Under the pieces are notes generated by a model. That model saw nothing but the letters and a program-made list of their open reading frames with translations. It did no database searches and was not told the origin of the DNA. From positions 1 through 64,000 of the forward strand of contig CALFMO010000028.1 in the NCBI GenBank assembly GCA_937879855.1: a DNA stretch of 64,000 nucleotides, written 5' to 3'. Below are positions 8,428 through 16,803 of the stretch, piece by piece. Made by a program: the position numbers and the translations under genes. Source of the DNA: an uncultured Acidobacteriaceae bacterium. GTDB taxonomy: Bacteria; Acidobacteriota; Terriglobia; Terriglobales; Acidobacteriaceae. Numbering within the stretch: the first letter of the stretch is position 1; each line of letters begins with the position of its first letter.

Positions 8428-9420
8428 TTAGCGATGGAAGTGTTCCCAGCCTTGCGGCTTGAGTTCGTGGGTACCGGTTGTATCCCGCAGGAGAATTTTT
8501 GCAGCGCGTGTGATGCGGCCGATCGACGTCAGCGCGACCCCGGCAATCGTAGGCGGAACGCGCTTGCCCGGCCGAACCGTGAAAAGTAGCTCATAGTCCT
8601 CGCCACCGTGTAAGGCGAGGTCCAGGTCTACCTCGCGACCGGGTCGCCCAACGCTGGCCCGGGGTATACGCGCGGCGTTAAGTTCGGCTCCTACGCCGCT
8701 CTCTTCACAAATGTGCCCCAAGTCTGTGGAGAGGCCGTCGCTAGTGTCGATCATGGCGGAGGCCAAGCCCTTCTCCCGCAGGATGCGCCCGAGTTCGAGC
8801 CGCGGCTCGGGATAAAAATGTCGCCGGTAGTCGCGGAGATTCTGCTTCCTGCTCGCCCTACTTCGCATGGCCTTGACCGCAGCAGCCGATCCCCCCAGCG
8901 CTCCGCTGACATAGATGTGATCGCCGGCTCGAGCGCCGGAGCGGAGCACAGCCTTGCCCTTGGGCACGGCGCCCACCACGACGATGTCGGCGAGGATTCC
9001 GGCGGGGGACTCGGCCGTATCGCCTCCGGCGAGAGTTACGCTGAATTTTTCCGCCAGCGTGATCAGGCCGCGCACAAAACCGCCAACCCATGATTGAGGA
9101 ACGTCGCTGGGCAGAGCCAGGGAAAGAAAAGTGGCGACCGGCTCGCCCCCCATGGCGGCGATGTCGCTCAGGCCTCGAGCCAGGCAGCGGTGGCCCACCG
9201 ATTCAGGCGAATGCCAATCCCGGCGGAAGTGAATGCCTTCCAAACTGAAATCGGTCGTGACCAGGGTATCTTGTCCTGGCCGAAGACGCAGCACGGCGCA
9301 GTCGTCGCCGATTCCGGTGAGAACGCCACTCCGCGTGGGGCGGGCACTCATGCCCGCCAGCCCTCGTGGTTGAGCCATGCGTCGAATCTGGGCAATCAGC
9401 GCTTTTTCAGCAAGCGGCAT
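8428..9420 (-). CDS. thiL: Thiamine-monophosphate kinase (ThiL)
   Basis: ThiL phosphorylates thiamine monophosphate to the active cofactor thiamine diphosphate with ATP. The start is placed at the ATG at 9420 (MPLAEKALIAQIRR), eight codons inside a longer frame that begins at 9444. The 330-residue protein has the AIR-synthetase-like fold. Metal-binding motifs are GIGDDCAVL and VTTDFSLEGIHF near the N-terminus, RGLSDIAAMGG, the AGGDTAES loop, and DTSDGLSTDLGHICEESGVG in the C-terminal half, with GGEDYELLF near the end. No other thiamine genes are nearby. It appears monocistronic. Confidence 0.95.
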   Translation of the reverse strand: MPLAEKALIAQIRRMAQPRGLAGMSARPTRSGVLTGIGDDCAVLRLRPGQDTLVTTDFSLEGIHFRRDWHSPESVGHRCLARGLSDIAAMGGEPVATFLSLALPSDVPQSWVGGFVRGLITLAEKFSVTLAGGDTAESPAGILADIVVVGAVPKGKAVLRSGARAGDHIYVSGALGGSAAAVKAMRSRASRKQNLRDYRRHFYPEPRLELGRILREKGLASAMIDTSDGLSTDLGHICEESGVGAELNAARIPRASVGRPGREVDLDLALHGGEDYELLFTVRPGKRVPPTIAGVALTSIGRITRAAKILLRDTTGTHELKPQGWEHFHR

Positions 9421-9609
9421 GGGCGCAATTACTATACCTCGCAACGCTGGTATCGCCCGATCAGCAGCTCGTCATGCCATAAGCTTGGCCGGACGCCGCA
9501 AGTGCCCTAGCCCACCCAAGGCCGAACCTAGCCGAGGCCAGATTCCTCAGGTAATACGTCCGATGGCTTTCCGTTACCTATCCTTCGGTAACCGGGGGTG
9601 GCCGTCTGC

Positions 9610-9812
9610 GTCGTTGACAGGTGGAACCCAGTTTGTTACCGTTAACCAGTCATTCACACAACCTTTGGCCGAGCTAAGTTCTGCAAGCGGTTGAGATTGC
9701 AGACAACGGCAGCTTTCAAGCTTTAGTCGGAGTTCGGTAGGTAGGGCGCGAGAAAGTATCCATTCCCAGAATGGGCACGCAGCCCGAAAAAGTCAGGTAG
9801 TCCGAACCGGCG
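9610..9812 (+). ncRNA. Probable ydaO/yuaA-type c-di-AMP riboswitch
   Basis: The 410 bases between thiL and the LytM gene are non-coding, and four blocks resemble the c-di-AMP (ydaO) aptamer in the correct order. These are GGTGGAACC at 9620-9628, GCGGTTGAGATTGCAG near 9687-9702, GTAGGTAGGGC near 9737-9746, and GCCCGAAAAAGTCAGGTAG at 9782-9800. A closing stem CGTCG (9610-9614) with CGGCG (9808-9812) can form. TCTGCAA/TTGCAGA and GGGC/GCCC stems lie inside. In known bacteria this riboswitch class commonly precedes cell-wall hydrolase genes, which fits the M23 peptidase 43 bases downstream. I matched it from memory of the consensus, so covariance scoring is needed. Confidence 0.55.
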
Positions 9813-9854
9813 TTTCTGAGCAACTAAGAATCAACCCCGGGAGTTCCGGACCTG

Positions 9855-10793
9855 ATGTTCGCAACACAGAGGACACAGACTTTGCAAAAACGGTTTTACA
9901 TCCTGTTCGTGGCCCGCGGGGACGATGGGCATCTGCACAAGATTTCCATCCCCGTGCACTATCTGTACGTGTTTGTGGTGGGAGCCGCGATCGGATTCCT
10001 CAGCCTGACCGGCATTGCCAGTTCTTATACCCGAATGCTGCTGAAGGTTTCCCGTTATAACCAGCTGCGCACGGAAAAAGATCAGCTCAAGGACAACTAT
10101 TCGCGTCTGGAGCAAGTCGCCAAAGAGCGTGACGTGCAGGTGGCCTCGCTGGGTTCGATTGCTGGAGAGGTCTCGGCGCTTTATGGTTTGAAGGCGCAGC
10201 CGACGCTGGTGACGGTGACGGCCCAGCAGATCGAGGACGCGGATGTAAGCGGTTCGCTTGACCAGTTGCATGCGTTGCGAACATCGGCGCTGACCGGGGC
10301 AACCATGGTTGGCTTGACGATGGGCTTGACCCGCAATGCCACCACGGCGGACTGGTTCCGGGCAAACTCGGCCCCCAACCTGTGGCCGGTGGAAGGCCAG
10401 GTGACAGCTAGTTTTGGGGAGCGAATTGATCCGTTCAACGGCGAAGGTGCCTTTCACAGTGGCGTGGATATTGGCAGCAGCTATGGTGCCCCAGTGATTG
10501 CCCCGGCGGATGGAGTGGTCGTATTCAGCGATCAGTTGGGCGGATATGGCCGGGCGATCAAGATCGACCACGGCCATGGCATCAGCACGCGCTACGGCCA
10601 TCTTTCCGGTTTTGCCGTAACTGCAGGACAGGCAGTACATCGCGGCGATGTCATTGGATTTATCGGCTCCAGCGGCCGTTCAACCGGCCCGCACCTCCAC
10701 TACGAGGTCCGCATTAACGACACCCCAGTCAATCCTTACAAGTATCTCCGCATCACCGTCGCGCACGACGGCGGCTTTACTCCCGGAAGTTAG
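9855..10793 (+). CDS. Membrane-anchored M23 (LytM) peptidase
   Basis: The 312-residue product is a predicted zinc endopeptidase acting on peptidoglycan cross-bridges, or an activator of amidases, in the periplasm. Layout: a cytoplasmic N-terminus, one membrane helix at about residues 36-58 (YLYVFVVGAAIGFLSLTGI), a coiled coil at about 65-105 (YNQLRTEKDQLKDNYSRLEQ), and a C-terminal LytM domain from about 175. The metal ligands appear intact: His and Asp in FHSGVDIGS and the HxH pair in GPHLHYEVR, so it looks catalytically competent. It is preceded by a probable c-di-AMP riboswitch, suggesting control by cell-wall or osmotic state. Confidence 0.9.
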   Translation: MFATQRTQTLQKRFYILFVARGDDGHLHKISIPVHYLYVFVVGAAIGFLSLTGIASSYTRMLLKVSRYNQLRTEKDQLKDNYSRLEQVAKERDVQVASLGSIAGEVSALYGLKAQPTLVTVTAQQIEDADVSGSLDQLHALRTSALTGATMVGLTMGLTRNATTADWFRANSAPNLWPVEGQVTASFGERIDPFNGEGAFHSGVDIGSSYGAPVIAPADGVVVFSDQLGGYGRAIKIDHGHGISTRYGHLSGFAVTAGQAVHRGDVIGFIGSSGRSTGPHLHYEVRINDTPVNPYKYLRITVAHDGGFTPGS

Positions 10794-10975
10794 AATCCTC
10801 TCCCACCTATTTCATAAAATTGCATTTTCGCCGAGCCTCGCCCGGTTACTGCGACGTTACCGCGGTAATGGATTAAGGCCAACAAGACTTTAGGATCGCG
10901 ACGGGAATGGCGCTACCATATTAGGAACCTCTCCCGATTCCGTGGCCGTTTCCGAATCTGCGGCGCAAGGACTGC

Positions 10976-12595
10976 ATGGACAATCCAGAAATAAAGCGCT
11001 TTGGCCGGTACGAGATTGTGGCTGAATTGGGCCGCGGAGCGATGGGTGTGGTTTATAAAGCCAGGGATCCGCAGATCGATCGTATCGTCGCCGTGAAAAC
11101 CGTTTCCATGTGGGGGCAGGAGCAAGAAGCAGAAAACGAATTTCGCATGCGTTTTATGAACGAAGCGCAGGCGGCTGGACGCCTGCATCATGCCGGCATT
11201 GTTTCGATCTTTGACGTGGGAGAGAATCTCGAAAACAAAGAAGCCTACATCGTCCTGGAATTTGTTTCGGGCGAATCCCTGAACAAAATTCTGGCGCGCG
11301 AAAAGAAACTCTCGCTGCCGCGAGCCCTGCAACTTGCAGAAGAGATTGCCATGGCGCTGGACTATGCTCACGCCCAAGGCGTAGTGCATCGCGACATCAA
11401 GCCGGGGAATATTCTTGTCACCGAAGAGGGCCATGCGAAGATTGCTGACTTCGGCATCGCCAAGCTGAATCTGGCCCACTTCACCCTGCCCGGCCGGGTC
11501 ATGGGAACTCCCGCATACATGGCGCCGGAGCAACTGAGCGGGGAAGGCGTGGACGGAAGGTCCGACCTATTCTCGCTGGGCGTGATTCTCTATGCCATGG
11601 TCACTGGGCACTCTCCGTTTCAAGGCAACAGCGCGACCACGGTGTGTTTCAAGGTCGCCAATCGTGAACCCGTAGCGGCCAGCGCCTTTGATCTGATGTT
11701 GCCACCGGAACTCGATGAGGTGATATCGCGCGCGATGGCGAAGGATCCCGACCAGCGCTATCAGACGGGTGCAGAGTTCGCCGAGGATATCCGCCAATTG
11801 CAGCAGGTGTTCGAAACCAGCTCAACGACTACTTCGTTGCGGGCTGTGATGGCGACCGGAACCAGAACCATTGGCCCACAAACCCGGAGACTGAGTACGC
11901 GAAGCTCCGGAGCCCACCAAGCGGCAGAAATTGACCGGGCGGAAGAGTTCGTTCGTATCGCCTTCCGGAAGGCGCCAACCCAGACTCTCATTTTGAGTGC
12001 GACGGTGTTAGTGCTTCTCGTGATCGCCGGAATCCAGTCAAAGTTATTGGTGATTTCTCCAAGGCTTGGCGCGAATGCGCTGAACGTAGCTTCCAGCCCA
12101 TCTGCAACCACAAGCGTAGAAGGCCCACGAACCGTTCCTACGATTGATACGTACAGCGGGGCGACGACGATAGCGTCCGCTTCCTTGCCGGCAACTAAGT
12201 CCATGCGTCGGAGGGCCCGCCACTCGCTTTTAACGCGACCAATCCCGGTCACGCCGGAAATCGTGGTGCCGCTCTCGAATCTCGATCTGTCGGTCCAGCA
12301 CCAGTTCAAAGATGCCACACTTTTTGTGTGGGTCGACGACCGGCTGACGTTGACGCGACCACTGCATGGAGGCGTCCAGAAGCACATGGTTGTGTTTAAT
12401 GGAGTCCACGGCGTGGATTCCGAGACTCTGAAAGTTCCCGCCGGAAAACATTCGCTGCGCTTCAGGGCATTGTCTTCCGACGAGGCGATTGATCTCTCAA
12501 AGACGATTTCGGCGGAATTTATTGGGGGCGCTGACAGGTCTTTGCAGGTCACCTTCGAAAAGCACAACACGGTCATGCGCCTGATCTGGCGGTAA
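10976..12595 (+). CDS. Membrane Ser/Thr protein kinase (PknB-like)
   Basis: The 539-residue product has a full Hanks-type kinase domain at about residues 10-270. It shows the glycine loop LGRGAMGVVY, the ATP-anchoring Lys41 in VAVKT, catalytic HRDIKPGN with Asp140, DFG at Asp158 and an APE motif in MAPEQL. A juxtamembrane linker is followed by one helix at about 331-352 (TLILSATVLVLLVIAGI). About 185 extracytoplasmic residues form beta-rich sequence without PASTA repeats. The kinase therefore faces the cytoplasm and may sense an envelope signal. No cognate phosphatase or FHA protein is adjacent. Confidence 0.92.
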   Translation: MDNPEIKRFGRYEIVAELGRGAMGVVYKARDPQIDRIVAVKTVSMWGQEQEAENEFRMRFMNEAQAAGRLHHAGIVSIFDVGENLENKEAYIVLEFVSGESLNKILAREKKLSLPRALQLAEEIAMALDYAHAQGVVHRDIKPGNILVTEEGHAKIADFGIAKLNLAHFTLPGRVMGTPAYMAPEQLSGEGVDGRSDLFSLGVILYAMVTGHSPFQGNSATTVCFKVANREPVAASAFDLMLPPELDEVISRAMAKDPDQRYQTGAEFAEDIRQLQQVFETSSTTTSLRAVMATGTRTIGPQTRRLSTRSSGAHQAAEIDRAEEFVRIAFRKAPTQTLILSATVLVLLVIAGIQSKLLVISPRLGANALNVASSPSATTSVEGPRTVPTIDTYSGATTIASASLPATKSMRRRARHSLLTRPIPVTPEIVVPLSNLDLSVQHQFKDATLFVWVDDRLTLTRPLHGGVQKHMVVFNGVHGVDSETLKVPAGKHSLRFRALSSDEAIDLSKTISAEFIGGADRSLQVTFEKHNTVMRLIWR

Positions 12596-12597
12596 GA

Positions 12598-12987
12598 CTA
12601 CTGCCGCAATCCCATCCAGTTCTCCGAGACGACCAGGGAATTTCCCGGATTCTGCGGATCGTATTTCACCGAAGTCGGCAGGCCGAGACGGCAGGAATGC
12701 AGGTTGATCCAGTGCCGCAGGTAGGTGACGTCCTGGGAACATTCGTAGGTCACACCAGCCACGTCGTATTTGTAGATCAGCATTGTCGCGGCATGGTATT
12801 TGTTGGCCGCAGCCAGGTCCTGCACATCAATCACCGTGCCGTCGGTGATGCGCCCAGTGCTCTCCAGCCATGCCCTACGCTGCCGCTCAAGCTCATCGGG
12901 CGTCTTGGGCTTGCGGCGGAGAAGTCCATACGCCGCCAGCAATGCGACGCCGCCTGTCACCAGCCCATAAAGTCGAAGTGAGTCCAT
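12598..12987 (-). CDS. Hypothetical DUF3592-like membrane protein
   Basis: The 129-residue product has one N-terminal helix (LYGLVTGGVALLAAYGLL) and then a beta-rich soluble part. That part has the pattern seen in DUF3592-type proteins: GTVIDVQ, YKYDVAGVTYECSQ and a late YDPQNPGNSLV. These domains are usually extracytoplasmic and of unknown role. Its stop lies only two bases from the stop of the kinase gene on the opposite strand, so the two transcripts converge. The family assignment is tentative. Confidence 0.55.
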   Translation of the reverse strand: MDSLRLYGLVTGGVALLAAYGLLRRKPKTPDELERQRRAWLESTGRITDGTVIDVQDLAAANKYHAATMLIYKYDVAGVTYECSQDVTYLRHWINLHSCRLGLPTSVKYDPQNPGNSLVVSENWMGLRQ

Positions 12988-13182
12988 ACCTGAGGTGGGT
13001 TGAATCCGTGTCTTGTCGCGAGATCCTTATCAGGATAAGCCGAAAGCGAGATGCTTGGAAGTGGCCGCGAGGTTACGGAGGTGCAACCGACTGTGAAAAT
13101 GTGCGGACGCGGTCGAGGATGCTTTCGGCGTGTTCTACAATCTGGCGGCTGGAGTATTCGTGAAGTTCATGCGGGAGCATAA

Positions 13183-15324
13183 ATGAGATCTGCGGCGATT
13201 TCCCTAGGGATCGCGATGGTGATGGCGGCAGCGCTGTGCGGGCCGGCCTCCTCCAACGGAAAAACAAGAAATAAAAACGATGCACACGATTGGCCAATTT
13301 ACGGCGGAACGCCAGAGAACAATCATTTTTCCAGCCTCTCCGAGATCAATCGAAAAAATGTGAAGCGCGTGCGGCTCGCCTGGACCTACGACACGCAGGA
13401 ATCCGGCGGGCTGCAAACTAGCCCGCTCGAGATCGATGGAGTGCTATACGGGCTGACGCCGTCGCAGAAAGTCTTTGCCTTGAACGCAGCAACGGGCGAG
13501 TTGCTATGGAAGTTTGATTCCGGAATTCCCGGGACGCAGCCCGATCGCGGGCTGGCTTACTGGTCTAGCGGCGAAGGAAAAGATAAGGACGCCCGCATCC
13601 TGGTCGGGGTGATGAATTTTGTCTATGCGCTCGACGCACGCACGGGCAAAACCATTGCGAGTTTCGGAAAGGACGGGCACATCGACTTGCGCGAGGATCT
13701 GGATCGCGACCCGGCCGGGCAGTCCATTTATTTGACCAGCCCCCCGGTCATCTACAAAGACTTGATGATCGTCGGCGGACGCGAAGCGGAAACTTTGCCG
13801 GCATCCTTCGGCGATGTCCGCGCCTATGACGTGCGCAGCGGAAAGTTGCGGTGGTCGTTTCATACCATCCCACGGCCGGGCGAGTTCGGCTACGAAACCT
13901 GGCCGAAAGACGCCTGGAGGACGAGCGGCGCCGCCAATAATTGGGCCGGCATGACCGTGGATGCGGCGCGGGGAATCGTCTATGTTCCCACCGGTTCGGC
14001 GGCATTTGATTTCTACGGAGCCGATCGCCTTGGGGATAACCTTTTCGCTAATTGTCTGATCGCCCTGAACGCCGAGACGGGCGCGCGCATTTGGCACTTC
14101 CAGGGCGTAAGGCACGACATTTGGGATCGCGACTTTCCCGCGCCGCCGGTGCTTTTGACCGTGCAACGCGGTGGTAAGAAAGTCGACGCGGTGGCTCAGA
14201 CCTCCAAGCAGGGCTCCGTATTTCTCTTTGATCGCACGACCGGCAAGCCGCTGTTTCCAATCGAATGCAGGAATTATCCGCCAAGCGATGTGCCGGGAGA
14301 GCAAGCAGCGCCGCAACAATGCCTGCCTGCGACTCCGGCTCCCTTTGCGCGCCAAGTGCTGACCGAGAATCTTGTGAGCGAGCGCACACCCGAAGTGCAC
14401 GCGTGGGCCGTGGAGAAGTTTGGTAGCTTTCGCAGCGAAGGCCAGTTTGTTCCGTTCAGCGTGGGCAAAGATACAGTCATATTTCCCGGATTCGACGGCG
14501 GGGCCGAGTGGGGCGGAGCAGCGGCCGATCCCGAGACAGGAATCCTCTACGTCAACGCCAACGACTTGCCCTGGACCGGAGCGCTGGCGGAGAACACGCC
14601 TTCTGAAAACGCCGACAACACGCCCAAAGCGCTATACGTGAGCCAGTGCGCTGTCTGTCATGGAGAAAATTTGGCAGGATCGCCGCCTGCGATTCCTTCG
14701 CTGGTGGGTGTGATGGATCGCCGCTCACCAGCGGAGATTATGGCCACAATTCGCAACGGCAAGGGACGCATGACGGGGTTCTCCAATCTCAAGGACGATC
14801 AAATCAACGGGCTCCTTTCGTTTCTGACGAACCCTGTTTCAACAAAAAGCAACAACAAGGAAGTTGTGACGGCGGAGCCGCAACCCTCCGCGATCAAATA
14901 TCACTTCACCGGATATCACAAGTTTCTAGACGCGGATGGATACCCCGCGGTGGCGCCTCCGTGGGGCACATTGAACGCCATCAACCTCAACACCGGCGAA
15001 TACGTGTGGAAGATTCCGCTGGGCGAGTATCCGGAGCTGGCTGCAAAAGGTCTCAAGAATACCGGCACAGAAAACTATGGCGGTCCCATCGTTACCGCGG
15101 GTGGGTTGCTGTTCATCGGAGCGACGAACTTTGACAAAAAGTTTCGCGCATTCGATAAGGCCACTGGAGCGCTGCTGTGGGAGGCCGCGCTGCCATTTGC
15201 GGGAAATGCCACCCCAATCACGTATGAAGTGCACGGCCGGCAGTTTGTCGTCATCGCGGCGGGAGGTGGAAAAGATCTGAAGTCGAAATCGGGCGGGGTT
15301 TACGTGGCTTTCGCTCTCAAATAA
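13183..15324 (+). CDS. PQQ-dependent dehydrogenase with inserted cytochrome c domain
   Basis: The 713-residue periplasmic quinoprotein has a signal peptide (residues 1-25), and GGGAG-like pairing (GGGAG at about 13173) precedes the ATG. The body is the eight-bladed PQQ propeller of alcohol/glucose dehydrogenases: WPIYGGTPENNHFS near the start, then repeated ALNA(A/E)TG(E/A)xxW blades. A c-type haem domain with CAVCH (Cys489, Cys492, His493) and a probable axial Met530 (GRMTGF) is inserted between about residues 478 and 555. The propeller resumes afterwards (WGTLNAINLNTGEYVW). Electrons would pass from PQQ to haem within one chain. Substrate is unknown. Confidence 0.88.
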   Translation: MRSAAISLGIAMVMAAALCGPASSNGKTRNKNDAHDWPIYGGTPENNHFSSLSEINRKNVKRVRLAWTYDTQESGGLQTSPLEIDGVLYGLTPSQKVFALNAATGELLWKFDSGIPGTQPDRGLAYWSSGEGKDKDARILVGVMNFVYALDARTGKTIASFGKDGHIDLREDLDRDPAGQSIYLTSPPVIYKDLMIVGGREAETLPASFGDVRAYDVRSGKLRWSFHTIPRPGEFGYETWPKDAWRTSGAANNWAGMTVDAARGIVYVPTGSAAFDFYGADRLGDNLFANCLIALNAETGARIWHFQGVRHDIWDRDFPAPPVLLTVQRGGKKVDAVAQTSKQGSVFLFDRTTGKPLFPIECRNYPPSDVPGEQAAPQQCLPATPAPFARQVLTENLVSERTPEVHAWAVEKFGSFRSEGQFVPFSVGKDTVIFPGFDGGAEWGGAAADPETGILYVNANDLPWTGALAENTPSENADNTPKALYVSQCAVCHGENLAGSPPAIPSLVGVMDRRSPAEIMATIRNGKGRMTGFSNLKDDQINGLLSFLTNPVSTKSNNKEVVTAEPQPSAIKYHFTGYHKFLDADGYPAVAPPWGTLNAINLNTGEYVWKIPLGEYPELAAKGLKNTGTENYGGPIVTAGGLLFIGATNFDKKFRAFDKATGALLWEAALPFAGNATPITYEVHGRQFVVIAAGGGKDLKSKSGGVYVAFALK

Positions 15325-15329
15325 GGAGC

Positions 15330-15749
15330 CTACTTGGTCTGGCTGCAAACGTCTTTGCTGACCAGGGCGAGGAAACCGCCCTCGGGAAGCTTGCCAAACT
15401 CATCGTCATGAGCAGCTTTCTTGCTGACCACGAAACGTCCGCTGTGGTCGCGGGAATAGAACCATTCTGTAGTCGGCGTAACTGCACCGCTGGCGCAGTT
15501 AATGCGGACACGAGCGCGCATCTCAACGAAAGGCCCGCCTTGCGGCAGTTTTGTCGGCTCCTTGTATTCGACACGCACCAGGGCAAGCCGCTGATTGTTC
15601 TTCAGAATGCGAACCGAACTGACCGACACTGTATCGCCGGTTTCAGTCTGTCCAATCGTGCGCCAGTCTCCCGCGGCAAACACCGCGAGGCTGACTACGA
15701 GCACTGGCGCCAGCACCACCGCGGTTAGGATAATGAGGGCTTTTTTCAA
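15330..15749 (-). CDS. Secreted or membrane-anchored hypothetical protein
   Basis: The 139-residue product has a strong N-terminal hydrophobic segment (ALIILTAVVLAPVLVVSLAVFA) that is a signal peptide or anchor. It is followed by a domain resembling the small 'surface-adhesin E-like' proteins: DWRTIGQTETGDTVSVSSV near the start, WFYSRDHSGRFVVS in the middle and a Cys near the end paired with one at about residue 88. Function is unknown. Its stop lies five bases from that of the PQQ dehydrogenase gene, so the two converge. Confidence 0.6.
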   Translation of the reverse strand: MKKALIILTAVVLAPVLVVSLAVFAAGDWRTIGQTETGDTVSVSSVRILKNNQRLALVRVEYKEPTKLPQGGPFVEMRARVRINCASGAVTPTTEWFYSRDHSGRFVVSKKAAHDDEFGKLPEGGFLALVSKDVCSQTK

Positions 15750-15914
15750 TGAAGAGCGTCCGCTGAGCTATTCCACTGGGACAAAATGTAAGGAGACACT
15801 CTCGTCGAAAAAGCCGGTTCTGTCAACCGTCCCGGCGGGTGCGATGGCTTGGATTGGACGTTCATGCTATGTTTGGAGCCGTATAATGAAGGTACTCGAG
15901 GAAGGTTGATCTCC

Positions 15915-16466
15915 ATGCAAACGCTTCATTCTACAACGGTTATGTCGCCCGTAGGGCCGCTGTTCCTGGCTACCTCCGCCCGCGGCCTGGTGGCGCTGGA
16001 GTTCGATGCTCGCCTTCCCGGCCAGCAAACCATCCGTCCTAATCCACGCGACTTGAGAGAGGAACAGATTGATAGGAAGGCGGAAAAAGTCGAGTTCAAG
16101 GAATCCGGCGATGCAATGCGAACCTACGTTCAGCAACTGGACGAATATTTCGCGGGAGAGCGGCGCGAATTTAGCTTCGCACTTGATCTGCGAGGAACAG
16201 AGTTTCAGTTGGCGTGCTGGCGAGCGCTGCTGGCGATTCCTTATGGCCAGACCCGCACTTACGGCGATATTGCACGCGCGGTCGGCAGGCCCCGTGGCTT
16301 CCGCGCGGTAGGGATGGCGAACAATCGCAACCCAGTTGCGATTGTCGTCCCGTGCCATCGCGTGATCGCCTCCGACGGCGCCCTATGCGGCTACGGCGGC
16401 GGGCTCGACATAAAGCGCAAATTGCTGGAACTGGAAGGCGCGCTCAGCGGGACGCTGGCAGCCTAG
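15915..16466 (+). CDS. ogt: Methylated-DNA--protein-cysteine methyltransferase
   Basis: This suicide DNA-repair protein transfers the alkyl group from O6-alkylguanine to its own cysteine. The start is chosen at the ATG at 15915 (MQTLHSTTVMSPVGP). A longer frame from 15849 adds residues with no counterpart in the family. The 183-residue product has the N-terminal Ada-like fold, the helix-turn-helix (PYGQTRTYGDIARAVG, with the following arginine-rich RPRGFRAVG), and the active site VVPCHRVI with Cys147. GYGGGLDIKRKLLELEG closes the domain. It could equally be labelled adaB or ogt. It is monocistronic. Confidence 0.93.
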   Translation: MQTLHSTTVMSPVGPLFLATSARGLVALEFDARLPGQQTIRPNPRDLREEQIDRKAEKVEFKESGDAMRTYVQQLDEYFAGERREFSFALDLRGTEFQLACWRALLAIPYGQTRTYGDIARAVGRPRGFRAVGMANNRNPVAIVVPCHRVIASDGALCGYGGGLDIKRKLLELEGALSGTLAA

Positions 16467-16524
16467 AGAACGATTGATTCTTGAATTTTGATTGATTCCT
16501 GAGTCCTGCTAATTCTGATTTTGA

Positions 16525-16554
16525 TTAGCATTCCTTGGATATACAACTTATAAT
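16525..16554 (+). promoter_or_regulatory. Predicted vapBC promoter
   Basis: A perfect -10 hexamer TATAAT at 16549-16554 has a weak -35, TTAGCA, at 16525-16530 with an 18-base spacer. The -10 lies in the loop of the operator palindrome. Confidence 0.55.
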
Positions 16555-16566
16555 GTATATCCAAGG
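16533..16566. promoter_or_regulatory. Palindromic operator of the vapBC operon
   Basis: CCTTGGATATAC (16533-16544) and GTATATCCAAGG (16555-16566) are a perfect 12-bp inverted repeat separated by ten bases that contain TATAAT. The right arm also overlaps the Shine-Dalgarno AAGGAG (16563-16568) of the antitoxin at 16573. AbrB-fold antitoxins bind such palindromes in their own promoters, so binding here would block both the -10 and, in the RNA form, the ribosome site. Confidence 0.8.
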
Positions 16567-16572
16567 AGACTT

Positions 16573-16803
16573 ATGCAGGTTGCGAAATGGGGAAACAGCC
16601 TTGCGGTGCGCTTGCCCGCCGCAGTGGTCGATGCGCTTGAATTAAAAGAGGGCGATCAGATCGAGATTCGGATTGCGCAGGGGCGGACGTTCGAAGTGAG
16701 CCGCGATCAAAGCCGGGAACGGGCATTGGCTCGCCTGCGCAAACTGCGGCGGCCTTTGCCTCCAGGATTCGTTTTCGATCGAGACGATGCGAATGCCAGA
16801 TAG
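16573..16803 (+). CDS. vapB: AbrB/MazE-fold antitoxin (VapB-like)
   Basis: The 76-residue product opens with the swapped-hairpin AbrB fold (MQVAKWGNSLAVRLPAAVVDALELKEGDQIEIR). This binds the operator upstream and autoregulates the operon, usually more strongly in complex with the toxin. The C-terminal part is basic, then acidic (RKLRRPLPPGFVFDRDD), and would wrap the toxin active site. Its end overlaps the next gene by 17 bases, so toxin and antitoxin are translationally coupled. A near-ideal Shine-Dalgarno lies four bases before the ATG. Confidence 0.9.
   Translation: MQVAKWGNSLAVRLPAAVVDALELKEGDQIEIRIAQGRTFEVSRDQSRERALARLRKLRRPLPPGFVFDRDDANAR

Noticed and set aside
8296..8589. Plus-strand 97-residue frame across the thiL 3' end
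   Set aside because: It overlaps thiL and passes through the palindromic repeat; not protein-like.
9731..9812. GEMM (c-di-GMP) riboswitch
   Set aside because: GGTAGGTAG and a CCATT/AATGG stem looked GEMM-like, but the order of blocks is wrong and the set of four motifs fits the c-di-AMP class better.
13504..14400. Minus-strand frame of 298 residues opposite the PQQ dehydrogenase
   Set aside because: It is antisense to propeller blades and has no start signal or family match.
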